A stretch of DNA of 64,000 nucleotides from the NCBI GenBank assembly GCA_037039925.1, contig JAXRKP010001381.1, forward strand, positions 60,001 to 124,000, written 5' to 3'. Below the pieces are notes generated by a model, which saw nothing but the letters and a program-made list of their open reading frames with translations, did not search any database and was not told the DNA's origin. Origin of the DNA: Doris montereyensis (Eukaryota; Mollusca; Gastropoda; Nudibranchia; Dorididae). Of this stretch, positions 1 through 27,598 are shown piece after piece (within the stretch, counting starts at the first letter, position 1; each line of letters begins with the position of its first letter). The position numbers were made by a program, and so were the translations under genes.

Positions 1-729
1 AAAACACGATCTAGATCTATATTAAGGGCGAGAATTTCGTGAATACGATGTTATGATAAAGAGTTTTACTTTAATATTTGAAAGCTCTGAATCGCCCCTG
101 TTCTGAAACTGCTTCAATAACACGAAAATTAATTCACTCTTAAGTCCTTTATCTGAACTAATCCTCATTCCTAGGCAGTGTTTCCTCTAACCTGTGAGCA
201 CACCACACTCACCCAAAACAACATTAAGAATGACATAGGTATTACTGCTCTTAAAAAGATATAAAACAATTGGCTATACAAATTAGTAAAAATACATTTA
301 CATTAGGAATTAAACGTACATATAACAATAGTATCATTGAAAATATGTGTCGTGACATTTTAAAACAAATATGTCATGAAAAGATGTGTTCTAAACGTAG
401 CAAATGAATGTCATGTTGCTTTTGTATGCTCAGCTTTTGAAAATGAAAAGGAACTGTTTATCTCACAGTACCTTGCCAATCCCTATAATAGTAAGATAAC
501 CAATATTTGCTCACTCACTAACCAAGCCGGCTATGTCATTAACGTCTCAAGTTGTACTGCCATTCCCATCTGCACAGCCACGAACTATGAACGTGTTTCA
601 TTTGTGTTGTAGGTTGATGATACATGACAACGTATGTTTGTATCAAAAGTCCTTTTTTAATATTCATTCCTCCATTTATTTCTTTTCTTTTGATGAAGCT
701 TTTGTTACGAATATCATGTGCCAATGTGT
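1..729. other. AT-rich sequence with no supported gene
   Basis: No repeat, RNA gene or recognisable protein was seen. A 78-codon ATG frame at 376-612 has no familiar domain, no evident splice context and ordinary AT-rich composition, so it is not called. This may be intron or upstream flank of the gene whose first visible exon is at 1738. Confidence 0.5.
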
Positions 730-806
730 GGCGTCGATGGCCGAGTGGTTAGGCTGTCGGACTTGTGATCATGAGGTCCCTGGTTCGAATCCTAGCAAAG
801 CTAGGG
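730..806 (+). mobile_element. tRNA-derived SINE head (Ser/Leu-like, family 1)
   Basis: The stretch has an A-box-like TGGCCGAGTGG and a B-box-like GGTTCGAATCC at tRNA spacing, resembling a class II (Ser/Leu) tRNA. It does not close into a proper acceptor stem, and related copies occur at 22200-22385, 26985-27130, 39411-39560 and 48840-49060. I therefore call it a SINE promoter head rather than a tRNA gene. Its tail resumes at about 1426-1490, interrupted by a LINE fragment. Confidence 0.7.
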
Positions 807-1425
807 TAATAATAATAATAATAATGAATAGCATTTTTATAGCGCATATCCAAGAAATTACTTAATGCTCTATGCGCATTCAAAAAGCAAAAGAAGTAGA
901 TCTATAATATTATAATTCATAATAGTATAGATAATGGTATACCAATTTCAATTACAAGGACAAGTATATAAATCATCAAAATTTACATTCAAATTAATGG
1001 TGAAACATAATACACAAATTTTATCAAATGAGATATGCCTTTTTGAAAAGATGGTGTTTCAATTGACATTTAAATATGTTGAGACTCTTTACTTCTCTAA
1101 TTTCCCTGGGTAAATCATTCCATACAACAGGGCCAACATAAGAAAATGAACGTTCGCCATACCTTTTGTAAGAGGAGACGTTCTTTCATATATTAATTTG
1201 TCACTCGACGGTCGCAAAGTGCGAGAAGGGCGGCGGAGGTTCAAAAATTGTGACATATAGTGGTATAGTTCTAATAGAAGATTTAAAGCAGAAAAGAGCA
1301 ATTTTATAAGTGATACGGTCTTTGACCTGCAGCCAATGTAATTTCTTTAGATCTTTCGTTATATTATCTCTTTTACTCTTTTTGACAACGACTCTTGCTG
1401 TATTGTTCTGAACTACCTGGAGTCG
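807..1425 (-). mobile_element. LINE 3' end (RT C-terminal region), truncated
   Basis: Read on the minus strand, 1425 to about 1090 encodes the conserved tail of a non-LTR reverse transcriptase: LQVVQNNTARVV, then KKSKRDNITKDLKKLHWLQV, then YKIALFCFKS. After a frame change comes RTLRPSSDKLIYE followed by a degenerate YGMIYPGKLE, matching the usual 'W(N)xLP' block. Its 3' UTR contains a TATAGCGC-type motif and ends at the (TAA)n run at 807-825, which would be the element's 3' tail. The element is 5'-truncated, frameshifted and inactive. It sits between the head and tail of a family 1 SINE. Confidence 0.75.
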
Positions 1426-1490
1426 CATTTTCCCCACTCGATCCAGATGCAAATGAGTGCAAGCTTTAGCTTGGGAGTAAAAGAAACCTG
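1426..1490 (+). mobile_element. SINE family 1 tail, separated from its head
   Basis: This matches the part of the 22200-22385 SINE copy downstream of the B box, with phrases such as TTTTCCCCACTCGATCCAG and GATGCAAATGAGTGCAAGC. It continues the head at 730-806 in the same orientation after a gap of about 620 bases filled by the LINE fragment, with roughly 30 bases of SINE missing at the junction. Confidence 0.6.
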
Positions 1491-1737
1491 CGGCAGACTA
1501 TCGTCCTGTCCAGAAGTGGATTATTATTACGATTCATCTGTTCCAGTTCACGCTATAGAAACCGGGATATGCTCCTGATGTATGGGTCGTAATCGTTTTG
1601 AAGGAACTTTGCTTTACTATGGGCCAGTGGCCTTGAAAACGAATAACCGTTAGTTCCATTCAATTTCTAATAAAATTATCATCAGATTAGTATTGTGTCT
1701 TATGTTGTTGAACGACCTTGGCCTTGGCTTTTTACAG

Positions 1738-16345
<14,608 letters not shown>

Positions 16346-16499
16346 CCATGAACTCTGAAAAAAAGGTTAATTCCTGCAAGTCTGTGTGTTACCAAACGCC
16401 AAGTCTGATTCCACTATCCTCCATTGAAATCCTTACCACATTTAAATTACCTAAGAGTTATTCGTACGTCTGCCAAAGGGTGCAAAGAGAATGGGCTCG

Positions 16500-16705
16500 C
16501 TTTCACCCCTTTTCAAAGGATGAGGGTGGGGGGACTCGATAGTCAAGAGGCCAGATCTCGAGCTGTTTTCCGAGTTCTTTTTTTCGATTAAAATTAACTC
16601 CCCTGTTCCAGGTGGATGGAGAAACACTTAGTCCCATCAGAGACTGACGATAAGAAGGAGGTCCCGTGTGTAGATCACAACGCTGTGCACGTCAAACAAG
16701 GTGTG
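16500..16705 (+). mobile_element. SINE family 3 fragment downstream of the GPR158-like stop
   Basis: It shows the body phrases CACTTAGTCCCATCAGAGAC, GATAAGAAGGAGGTCCCGTG and AGATCACAACGCTGTG. It may lie in the 3' UTR of the gene ending at 16345. Confidence 0.65.
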
Positions 16706-16852
16706 CATCAGGAATAGCAACATTGATCAGTTTCTGACTTGGAGCATTAGGAAACACCTTGACGGCTTGTGAAATGTAGCTATCATTACAACCATGTAAA
16801 TGTGAATGAAAGATTGTTACTATGTTGTGTATGATGATGATAATACTAATGA

Positions 16853-17420
<568 letters not shown>

Positions 17421-17782
17421 AGAAATGAACTCTCTATGATGATTAATATGTTTCTAAGATAACATTGTAATTAATATTTAAAAAAATAGTGTTGGATGGC
17501 TTTTTAACCTCTTTGTCATGACACTTAACATGATGTTATTATGATATTATATTATTATACACATAGTCATATTATATAGTATTACGATTTTAGCTTTGTT
17601 ATTTCACTGTTCAGGGATAAAACTTACGACTGGAAGCATGAGGAAAGATGGAAAGCATTGACTGTAAAAGGCTCTGAATGAGAAGGTGTGCTTGTGTATG
17701 TATTTGTGTGTGTAGGTTTGTGTGTGTGTTTATGTGGATTTTGTGTCTGTTCGCGGATATAATGTATGTTTTCAATAGTGAG
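17421..17782. other. Spacer with no recognised element
   Basis: AT-rich, with a short (GT)n stretch near 17690-17740. Nothing further identified. Confidence 0.45.
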
Positions 17783-18586
17783 TAGACCCACACCGGCGTC
17801 GGGCCCGACGGTCAGACCGGACATATTTCCGTGGGAAAAAAATGCAACCCGGCTCATTAGTAGTGTCAGGTAACAAAAAACGACGATCCACCCACACCGA
17901 AACCCGACGTCCCGGAGCCGACTTTTTAGGGTAGACCCACACCGGCGTCGGGCCCGACGGTCAGACCGGACATATTTCCGTGGGAAAAAATGCAACCCGG
18001 CTCATTAGTAGTGTCAGGTAACAAAAAACGACGATCCATCCACACCGAAACCCGACGTCCCGGAGCCGACTTTTTAGGAAGAACGTGTTCATTCCACGCC
18101 GTCCGTCGGGCGAAATGGGAGACAATTTTATAGGTTTTTCCTTACAAATTATATCCCTTTTCCCGCCACATTTCTATTAATAGCATTTTGCAATCTCAAG
18201 CGGTGGACTGGAGGATGCATTTCTCAGAACTTGGTCGGTTGACAATGGATGACGAAGCATTGATTCTTTGCGTACAGCATCGATCGTCTATTTACAACAA
18301 GAAAGACCCGCTTCATCACAACAGAGGATATAGGTGGTGAAACTCACCAAGAGATTTCCGCTTTTGTTGTATGAGATGGACCTAAAATCGTTTTGATGAG
18401 CTATTGTGCCTTCGTATCCTTCTTCTTAGCCACAGTAACAACAACAATTTTCTTCTGCTACATGCCAATTTCTACAAATGCCTGTGTTGTCTGACCGTCG
18501 GGTTCCGCTGGCGGTATGGGTGGCACAGCCGGCAAAAAAACGTCGGGTCGGGTCTGACCGTCGGGCCCGACGCCGGTGTGGTTCTA
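17783..18586. mobile_element. PIF/Harbinger-like DNA transposon relic with terminal inverted repeats
   Basis: The left end (TAGACCCACACCGGCGTCGG followed by GCCCGACGGTCAGAC) is mirrored by the right end (GTCTGACCGTCGGGCCCGAC followed by GCCGGTGTGGTTCTA), giving inverted repeats of about 34 bases. A TAG sits at both extremities and could be a three-base target duplication. Inside is a fragment resembling the MADF/Myb-type protein encoded beside Harbinger transposases. The first 149 bases are duplicated in tandem (17783 and 17932). No transposase is visible, so the element is non-autonomous or decayed. The superfamily label rests mainly on the MADF-like fragment and is tentative. Confidence 0.6.
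18245..18340 (+). pseudogene. MADF-like domain start, broken by a stop
   Basis: ATG at 18245 opens MDDEALILCVQHRSSIYNK, then KDPLHHNRGYRW, then TGA. The order 'LI..V..R..IY' then 'NR...W' is that of an MADF domain. The frame stops where the domain should continue. It lies within the inverted-repeat element. Confidence 0.45.
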
Positions 18587-18596
18587 GCCTAAAGCT

Positions 18597-19062
18597 GATA
18601 ATTGGCCCTACTTGAGAGAGAAGAAAGGTTGACAACATCTGTATACATGTATTCGTACTAATGATGGTATTCACGCTTTTTTGCCTATTTGAGAGAGAGG
18701 AAAAGTTAACAACATCTGTATACCTTTTTGTCCCTATGTGAGAGAGAGGAAAAGTTAACAACATCTGTATAGCTTTTGTCCCTATGTGAGAGAGAGGAAA
18801 AGTTAACAACATCTGTATACCTTTTTTGTCCCTATGTGAGAGAGAGGAAAAGTTAACAACATCTGTATACCTTTTTGTCCCTATTTGAGAGAGAGGAAAA
18901 GTTAACAACATCTGTATACCTTTTTGTCCCTATGTGAGAGAGAGAAAAGTTAACAACATCTGTATACCTTTTTGTCCCTATTTGAGAGAGAGGAAAGGTT
19001 AACAACATCTGTATACATGTACTCGTACTAATGATGGCACTCACGCGTATTTTTCTGATTTT
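18597..19062. repeat. 49-bp minisatellite
   Basis: About 8-9 units contain GAGAGAGAGGAAAAGTTAAC, AACATCTGTATACC and TTTTTGTCCCTATGT. The first and last units share an extra ACATGTA(T/C)TCGTACTAAT segment, so the array may have grown between two outer copies. Confidence 0.95.
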
Positions 19063-19067
19063 GTGTC

Positions 19068-19385
19068 TGAAATGGGGAGTCGGCAAGGTGTCGGCCTCTC
19101 AACTAAAAGGTCGTGGCTGCAAGCCTCGGCAAGTTGAAGCATAGTCTCGATTATTTTTGCGAGTAAAATATACACACCGCCCCCCCCCCGCCCTCACCTT
19201 TGGTCCAGCTAGATGCCTCGACGCCCAATCTCGTCGGAGACAGGCGATAAAAAAGAGGTCCCGTACGCAGATCATAACACTTTATGCACGTGAAAGATCT
19301 CTTGGCTGGTTCCAGGGCAGTTTGGGGAATAAATTAAATCCTTTCAAAACCCCGGATCACTTTAACTGTGGATGTGGTTAAAATC
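19068..19385 (+). mobile_element. SINE family 3 copy feeding the downstream array
   Basis: A degenerate tRNA-like head (AAGGTCGTGGCTGCAAGCC) and C-run precede the body (CAATCTCGTCGGAGACAGGC, GATAAAAAAGAGGTCCCGTA). The tail is CCCCGGATCACTTTAACTGT, which is repeated many times afterwards. Confidence 0.7.
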
Positions 19386-20165
19386 ATTTCAAAACCCCGG
19401 ATCACTTTAACTGTGGATGTGGTTAAAATCATTTCAAAACCCCGGATCACTTTAACTGTGGATGTGGTTAAAATCATTTCAAAACCCCGGATCACTTTAA
19501 CTGTGGACGTGTTTGAAATCATTTCAAAACCCCGAGATCACTTTAACTGTGGATGTGGTTGAAATCATTTCAAAACCCCGAGATCACTTTAACTGTGGAC
19601 GTGTTTGAAATCATTTCAAAACCCCGAGATCACTTTAACTGTGGACGTGTTTGAAATCATTTCAAAACCCCGAGATCACTTTAACTGTGGACGTGTTTGA
19701 AATCATTTCAAAACCCCGAGATCACTTTAGCTGTGGATGTGGTTAAAATCATTTCAAAACCCCGGATCACTTTGTGATGTGGTTCAAAATCATTTCAAAA
19801 ACCCCGGATCACTTTAACTGTGGACGTGTTTGAAATCATTTCAAAACCCCGAGATCACTTTAACTGTGGACGTGTTTGAAATCATTTCAAAACCCCGAGA
19901 TCACTTTAACTGTGGACGTGTTTGAAATCATTTCAAAACCCCGAGATCACTTTAGCTGTGGATGTGGTTGAAATCATTTCAAAACCCCGAGATCACTTTA
20001 GCTGTGGATGTGTTTGAAATCATTTCAAAACCCCGAGATCACTTTAGCTGTGGATGTGGTTGAAATCATTTCAAAACCCCGAGATCACTTTAGCTGTGGA
20101 TGTGTTTGAAATCATTTCAAAACTCCCGACATCACCTTAGCTGTGGATGTGGTTAAAATCATTCC
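19335..20165 (+). repeat. 46-47 bp array derived from the SINE family 3 tail
   Basis: About 18 units of CCCCGAGATCACTTTAACTG + TGGACGTGTTTGAAATCATTTCAAAA occur. Two subtypes (GGATC/ATGTGG and GAGATC/ACGTGT) are arranged in blocks. The unit is the final part of the SINE copy just upstream. Confidence 0.93.
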
Positions 20166-20234
20166 AACGGACAGAATGGGTTTTTAATGACTTTTAGTAC
20201 TTTTTCTTAGATCTTTAGACACACAGCAGTGTAT

Positions 20235-20405
20235 TAGACACATGTGTGTGTGTGCAATGTAACACGTGTGTGTGTTTGTATGTGTGCGTGTCTCACAATA
20301 TTGTTCAATGTAACACGTGTGTGTGTTTGTATGTGTGCGTGTCTCACAATATTGTTCAATGTAACACGTGTCTGTGTTTGTATGTGTGCGTGTCTCACAA
20401 TATTG
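20235..20405 (+). repeat. 51-bp unit, three copies
   Basis: TAACACGTGT recurs at 20260 and again 51 and about 102 bases later. Each unit includes TGTATGTGTGCGTGTCTCAC and AATATTGTTCAA. Confidence 0.95.
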
Positions 20406-20829
20406 TTATTTGTATTATTGCTTATTGCTGTGTTTTCAGAAAAGAGTAGATAACAAAACCACGGACATTTCGTGAGCGTGATTATTGAGTCAATGTTTTT
20501 ATCTAGTGCAGACATGACATTCCATTCTATTTGGGTTGTTTGGTTTCATTTGGGATTTTAAATTCAACATGACATGCCTCTCGCTATTATAAAACCATGA
20601 CTTCTTAATTATGAATAGAATATGCCTGTATTAGTAATATGATATTATATATAACAGTGTTATTGATTGTAGATAGATTATGCCTATATTGGTTTAATAT
20701 GTAGTGTGTCTTTATTAATTATAATTATAGATAAATTACGCCTTTATGGTTTGTAGATAAGCTATGCCCTTATTGTCCCTTTATTCATTTCACAGAGTAA
20801 AAACATAACATTACTCATCATCTAAAACG
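20406..20829. other. Spacer with no recognised element
   Basis: AT-rich. Loosely repeated 'TAGATAAATTACGCCTTTAT'-like phrases occur between 20610 and 20780. Confidence 0.4.
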
Positions 20830-21990
20830 GTTTTTAGTTGTTGACTTCCTCTACGTTGGATTGTCTGAATAACATCGTTGTCTTCCTTTGTGTTGTATCG
20901 TCTGATTAACATCGTTGTCTTCCTTTCTGTTGATTGTCTGAATAACATCGTTGTCTTCTTTGTATTGATTGTCTGAATAACATCGTTGTCTTCCTCTGTA
21001 TTGGATTGTCTGAATAACATGGTTGTCTTCCTTGTATTGGATTGTCTGAATAACATCGTTGTCTTCCCTTGTGGCATTGTCTGAATAAAATCGTTGTCTT
21101 CCTTTGTGTTGTATTGTCTGAATAACACCGTTGTCTTCCTTTGTGTTGTATCGTCTGAATAACATCGTTGTCTTCCTTGGTGTTGTATCGTCTGAATAAC
21201 ACCGTTGTCTTCCTTTGTGTTGTATTGTCTGAATAACATCGTTGTATTCCTTTGTGTTGTATAGTCTGAATAACATCGTTGTCTTCCTTTGTGTTGCATC
21301 GTCTGAATAACATCGTTGTCTTCCTTTGTGTTGGATTGTCTGAATAACATCATCGTCTTCATTTGTGTTGTATCGTCTGAATAACATCGTTGTCTTCCTT
21401 TGTGTTGCATCGTCTGAATAACACCGTTGTCTTCTTTGGTGTTGTATTGCTGAATAACATCGTTGTCTTCCTTTGTGTTGTATTGTCTGAATAACACCGT
21501 TGTCTTCCTTTGTGTTGTATCGTCTGAATAACATCGTTGTCTTCCTTGGTGTTGTATCGTCTGAATAACACCGTTGTCTTCCTTGGTGTTGTATCGTCTG
21601 AATAACACCGTTGTCTTCTTTGGTGTTGTATTGTCTCAATAACATCGTTGTCTTCCTTGGTGTTGTATTGTCTGAATAACATCGTTGTCTTCCTTGGTGT
21701 TGTATTGTCTGAATAACACCGTTGTCTTCCTTGGTGTTGTATCGTCTGAATAACATCGTTGTCTTCCTTGGTGTTGTATCGTCTGAATAACATCGTTGTC
21801 TTCATTGGTGTTGTATTGTCTGAATAACACCGTTGTCTTCCTTGGTGTTGTATCGTCTAAATAACATCGTTGTCTTCCTTGGTGTTGTATCGTCTGAATA
21901 ACATCGTTGTCTTCCTTGGTGTTGTATTGTCTGAATAACACCGTTGTCTTCCTTTGTGTTGTATCGTCTGAATACCATCGTTGTTTTGCA
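20830..21990 (-). repeat. 37-bp minisatellite (about 31 units)
   Basis: The unit is CGTTGTCTTCCTTTGTGTTG + TATTGTCTGAATAACAT with variants (CACC for CATC, TTGG for TTTG). The minus strand is free of stops in all frames across much of the array, giving apparent proteins of up to 301 residues. That is expected of a stop-free 37-bp unit that shifts frame each repeat, so it is not called coding. Confidence 0.95.
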
Positions 21991-22199
21991 CGTAACAAAA
22001 TTAAATCATTATCTTGCTTGTGATGTCAATGTGTATTGCGTATTTATTGATGTAAATTGCGTGTACGTGTTTTTTGAAAAGAATACATATCGCCAAGGTT
22101 AAAGAAAAAAGTTCCTTCAAGATGGTTGCGGACCATAAGGCCGGAGCTTTTCGGTTTCTATAGCTTGAAGCGGAACAGGGGATAACAATCACATCCTGG

Positions 22200-22385
22200 C
22201 CAGGACGCTATTCTAACACAAGTTTGTATTCTTAAGCTAGTGCTTGTACCTATTTACATCTGGGTCGAGTAGGGAAAATACGCGTCTTTCCCAAGCAACA
22301 CAACGTCGGACCTAGCTTTGCTAGGATTCAAACCTGGTGCCTCATGATCCCAAGTTCGGCAGCCTAACCGCTTGGCTACTGAATA
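22200..22385 (-). mobile_element. SINE family 1, most complete copy
   Basis: On the minus strand, a Ser/Leu-like head (GCCAAGCGGTTAGGCTGCC at 22375 leftwards) and B box (GGTTTGAATCC) are followed by TAGCAAAGCTAGGTCCGACG, TTGTGTTGCTTGGGAAAGAC and CTCGACCCAGATGTAAATAG. This copy defines the order used to recognise the other fragments. Confidence 0.75.
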
Positions 22386-22579
22386 TAATGCATCTCAGGT
22401 AGCCTGTTGCTATTGGGTTGTCTTGTTTTTTATGTTTTCAAACACAAATCTACTCACCCAGTTCTTTATTTGAGAATTAATTAATCGCATTCATCGCTAA
22501 ATATAGTACAAAATTCGATTAAAAACTAGTTCTTCTTCTTAGTGAATGATAAACTCAATTCTTGAGTATTACTGTCGGG

Positions 22580-22830
22580 GAGGAGGGGCTCCGTAGTCCA
22601 GAGGCCAAGTGTCGGCCTCTCAACCAAAATATTGTGAGTTTAAGTCTCGCCGCAGTGGATCGACACTTGGTCCACCAGGGGATCAAAGGAGGTCCCGTGT
22701 GAAGATCACCACACTCGGTGCCTCGTTAAAGATCCCCTTATTGTTTACAGGGCAGTCTGGGCCGAATTTAAAATCCTACCAAAACCTCTGGGATCATCTT
22801 AGTTGATGTAGTGGGTAAACTCAAATCACA
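22580..22830 (+). mobile_element. SINE family 3 copy
   Basis: The head (GGCTCCGTAGTCCAGAGGCC, GTGAGTTTAAGTCTCGCC), body (GGAGGTCCCGTGTGAAGATC) and tail (GGGATCATCTTAGTTGATG) are all recognisable. An isolated second tail (GAGATCACCCTAGTTGTGG) follows at 22930-22970. Confidence 0.7.
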
Positions 22831-23224
22831 CGAGCATTACTATAAGAGCGAATGACTTTGAAGTTAACCACAAAATGTAAATCCCATTTCGATATTAAAA
22901 TGATGTATACTACAGTTCCACAAGCTCCTGAGATCACCCTAGTTGTGGACGTGGGTAAAATCATTCCAAGTCATCTTCAGCTGAACTGATCATTTCATTA
23001 TTTTCTGAAATGACATCTTCTTTCTGACACGCTACCTTGGTCAGTCCCTTACTCGGCGACTGTCTCTTTATCATCGCTACAACCTGATCACTGCTGCTCT
23101 ATTACTTCAGTATCCTGTATATCTATCCCACGTTGATTATATTGAAACCTGCTTTTCTCCTTCCATCATAAATATGTGTATTAAATGATCTATAAGCAAA
23201 CCATTTACTTCCATACATCTTTCT
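22831..23224. other. Spacer, only an orphan SINE tail recognised
   Basis: Apart from the SINE family 3 tail at 22930-22970, nothing was identified. Confidence 0.45.
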
Positions 23225-24650
<1,426 letters not shown>

Positions 24651-24729
24651 CAGAACAGAATAATTTCATCATCAGAATAATAATAATAAGATCACATTTA
24701 AAACACAGACACAAGATTCAAATTCAATC

Positions 24730-24940
24730 ATTTAAAATGTCAGGTAGCTGGCTACGGAGACTTCCTGTCACGTTTCAATATACATATAAAGAAAGGAAGC
24801 TAAATCCATTGCTGAGTGTAAATAAACTTACACATGTAAATCTTTTATCTTTTCTCAAATTTCCACTTTGACAAAACAAATTGAGAGTTGAGGTCATTTC
24901 AAAGTCAGTTGTACGGACGAGCAAAAACCAAAACAAACGT
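24730..24940 (+). repeat. Dispersed repeat, inverted relative to 46060-46460
   Basis: Phrases such as TGTCAGGTAGCTGGCTACG, CTGAGTGTAAATAAACTTAC, GTAAATCTTTTATC and CTCAATTTGTCTTGTCAAAG-type sequence recur, reverse-complemented, at 46060-46460. The nature of the element is unknown. Confidence 0.6.
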
Positions 24941-24991
24941 GTGACTGCCTTACGCAAACTAACCGGGTTCATTATGTTTTCATTCAACTAG

Positions 24992-25056
24992 CAGCAGCAA
25001 TAGTAGTGGAAGTAATAGTCAGTGAAGTAGTAGTAGTAGTAGTAGTAAAGTAGTCT

Positions 25057-25094
<38 letters not shown>

Positions 25095-25260
25095 CTAGTA
25101 GTAGTAGTAGCACTAGTAGTAGTAGCAGTAGCAAGTAGCAGTCATTGCCCTTAGTAGCAGTAGTAGTAGTAGTAGCAGTAGTAAGCAGTAGTAGAAGTAG
25201 TCTTAGAGGAGAAGTATTAGTAGTAGTAGTAGAAGTAGAAGTAGTCGTAGTAGTAGTAAT
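24992..25260. repeat. (AGT)n tract, interrupted
   Basis: About 270 bases of AGT with AGC, AAG and TCTTAG interruptions, ending at a 25255-25440 dispersed element. Confidence 0.93.
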
Positions 25261-25555
25261 ACGAAGGAGCCACAGTGGAGTGAAGTCAAAGGCGAAATAT
25301 GACAATAAGTGAATCAACTCTATTAATAAAGACAGAACAAACACGTGACGTTTGGAGTATAACCCTTTGTCAGACAACAAACGAGAAATAGCAATAAACA
25401 AAAATATATAAATAACGTAAACAACAGAGATATGTGGCAATGTGAACTATCTAAATAGTTGTGAATAATACGAAGGAGCCACAGTGGAGTGAAGTCAAAG
25501 GCGAAATATGATAATAAGTGACAACTCCACTAATAATGACAGGACAAACATTAGT
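25255..25555 (-). mobile_element. Two partial copies of a dispersed element (possible Penelope-like terminal repeat)
   Basis: ACGAAGGAGCCACAGTGGAG starts copies at about 25261 and 25469. Read on the minus strand they contain the motif CTGACAAAGGGTTATACTCC + AAACGTCACGTG and CTTTATTA(A/G)T(A/G)GAGTTG, also present at 26110-26200 and, altered, at 49138-49250 and 55800-55890. The element resembles a hammerhead core (see findings). Penelope-like assignment is inference. Confidence 0.45.
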
Positions 25556-25574
25556 ACTGCTACACTGTTTTTGT

Positions 25575-26090
25575 TATTGTCGTCGTTTATTATTATTATT
25601 ACTACTCTTAAAATTATTAAATATTACCACTATTATGGATTTTATTATTATTATTATTATTATACTAATATCTACTAGGTTACTATTACTATTATCACCA
25701 ATATACACATTATTATTATTACTACTACTATTATTATTACTACTATTATTATTAATAGTCACCACATTACTACTACTACTACTATTGTTTAATAGTTACT
25801 ACTACTACTTACTTTTTACTATACAACTACTACTACTATTACTTCTATTTATCTAATAGATTTTACTACTACTATTATTAATATTATTCTTTGTTCTATA
25901 GGACATTACTTATTATTCATGTCAATATTATTAATATTAGTAGTATTACATATTACTAGTATTAGCACTATTACTTACTACTATTGGTAATATTATTATT
26001 ATTATTATTAGTATTATTACTACTACTACTACTAATATAAATATTATTATTACTACTTACTAATACTACTACTACACAATACATATTTTA
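25575..26090. repeat. (ATT)n/(ACT)n mixed triplet field
   Basis: Irregular alternation of ATT and ACT triplets with short non-repeat gaps, between two copies of the dispersed element. Confidence 0.9.
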
Positions 26091-26099
26091 AATATTGCT

Positions 26100-26199
26100 A
26101 TTTTCGTTTGTTTTCTGACGAAGGGTTATACCCGAAACGTCACGTGTTTGTTCTGTCTTTATTAGTGGAGTTGTCACTTATTGTCATATTTCGCCCAGT

Positions 26200-26205
<6 letters not shown>
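26100..26205 (+). mobile_element. Dispersed element copy with hammerhead-like core
   Basis: It contains CTGACGAAGGGTTATACCC followed by GAAACGTCACGTG, then TTTATTAGTGGAGTTGTCAC and TTATTGTCATATTTCGCC. It runs directly into a triplet-repeat tract. Confidence 0.5.
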
Positions 26206-26965
<760 letters not shown>

Positions 26966-26984
26966 TACATGTAGTTGTAAAAGT

Positions 26985-27130
26985 AGAAACTTGCGATGAG
27001 TAGAAATGCGTCTTTAAGTGTCTTTCCCGAGGAACACATTGTTGGATCTGGCATTGCTAGACTTTGAAATGAGAATTTCACGATTGCTTTACGTTACATT
27101 AGAATTGTATGCTGTCAGCTGACAAACTAC
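26985..27130 (-). mobile_element. SINE family 1 degenerate copy at the left edge of receptor unit 1
   Basis: The phrases TTTCCCGAGGAACACATTG and GGCATTGCTAG correspond to those of 22260-22340. The same sequence recurs inverted at 44400-44460 and 62690-62750, so it belongs to the triplicated unit. Confidence 0.6.
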
Positions 27131-27234
27131 CCATTTAAACTGAACAATTTTAAATGTGTATTATTGGCACAATAAAGACTAATTTTCTCCTCTCTAGGAT
27201 TTACCTTGTTCAAGGCCTATTATGTAATTTAAGA

Positions 27235-27400
27235 CCGTGGTAGAACAATAATATGTAAACTCCAATTTCAGATCGTGGTAGAACAATAATAATATGTAAA
27301 CTCCAATTTCAGATCGTAGAACAATATCAATATATATATGTAAACTCCAATTTCAGATCGTAGAACAATATCAATATAATGTAAACTCCAATTGAAGGAG
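27235..27400. repeat. Short tandem array specific to receptor unit 1
   Basis: TGTAAACTCCAATTTCAGATCG appears four times in degenerate 45-60 bp units. Units 2 and 3 have a single copy at the equivalent places (about 44180 and 62475). Confidence 0.85.
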
Positions 27401-27598
27401 AAAACCACTCATCGCAGCTAGCCTGCGTAAAGAAAACCGGCTTAATCATAACAGAAAATATGGCTTACGTGAAAGAAGACATACACGACTCGTACAAGAT
27501 TGATATAATAACTCGTTGAAATACAGCTCTACAGTGAAAGATCGAATTTGAATAATACTTAAAGAGCAATAATTTGTGGATTAAACTGCTTAAGGAAA

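Noticed and set aside
730..806. A functional tRNA-Ser or tRNA-Leu gene
   Set aside because: A and B boxes are good, but the acceptor stem does not pair and several dispersed relatives with a common non-tRNA tail exist, so a SINE is the better explanation.
376..865. Overlapping open frames at 376-612 and 533-865 as an upstream exon of the GPR158-like gene
   Set aside because: No GT/AG arrangement found that joins them in phase to exon 1, and the second overlaps the SINE.
19335..21990. CRISPR-like arrays of regular repeats
   Set aside because: Units are head-to-tail without unique spacers and the surroundings are clearly animal, so these are minisatellites.
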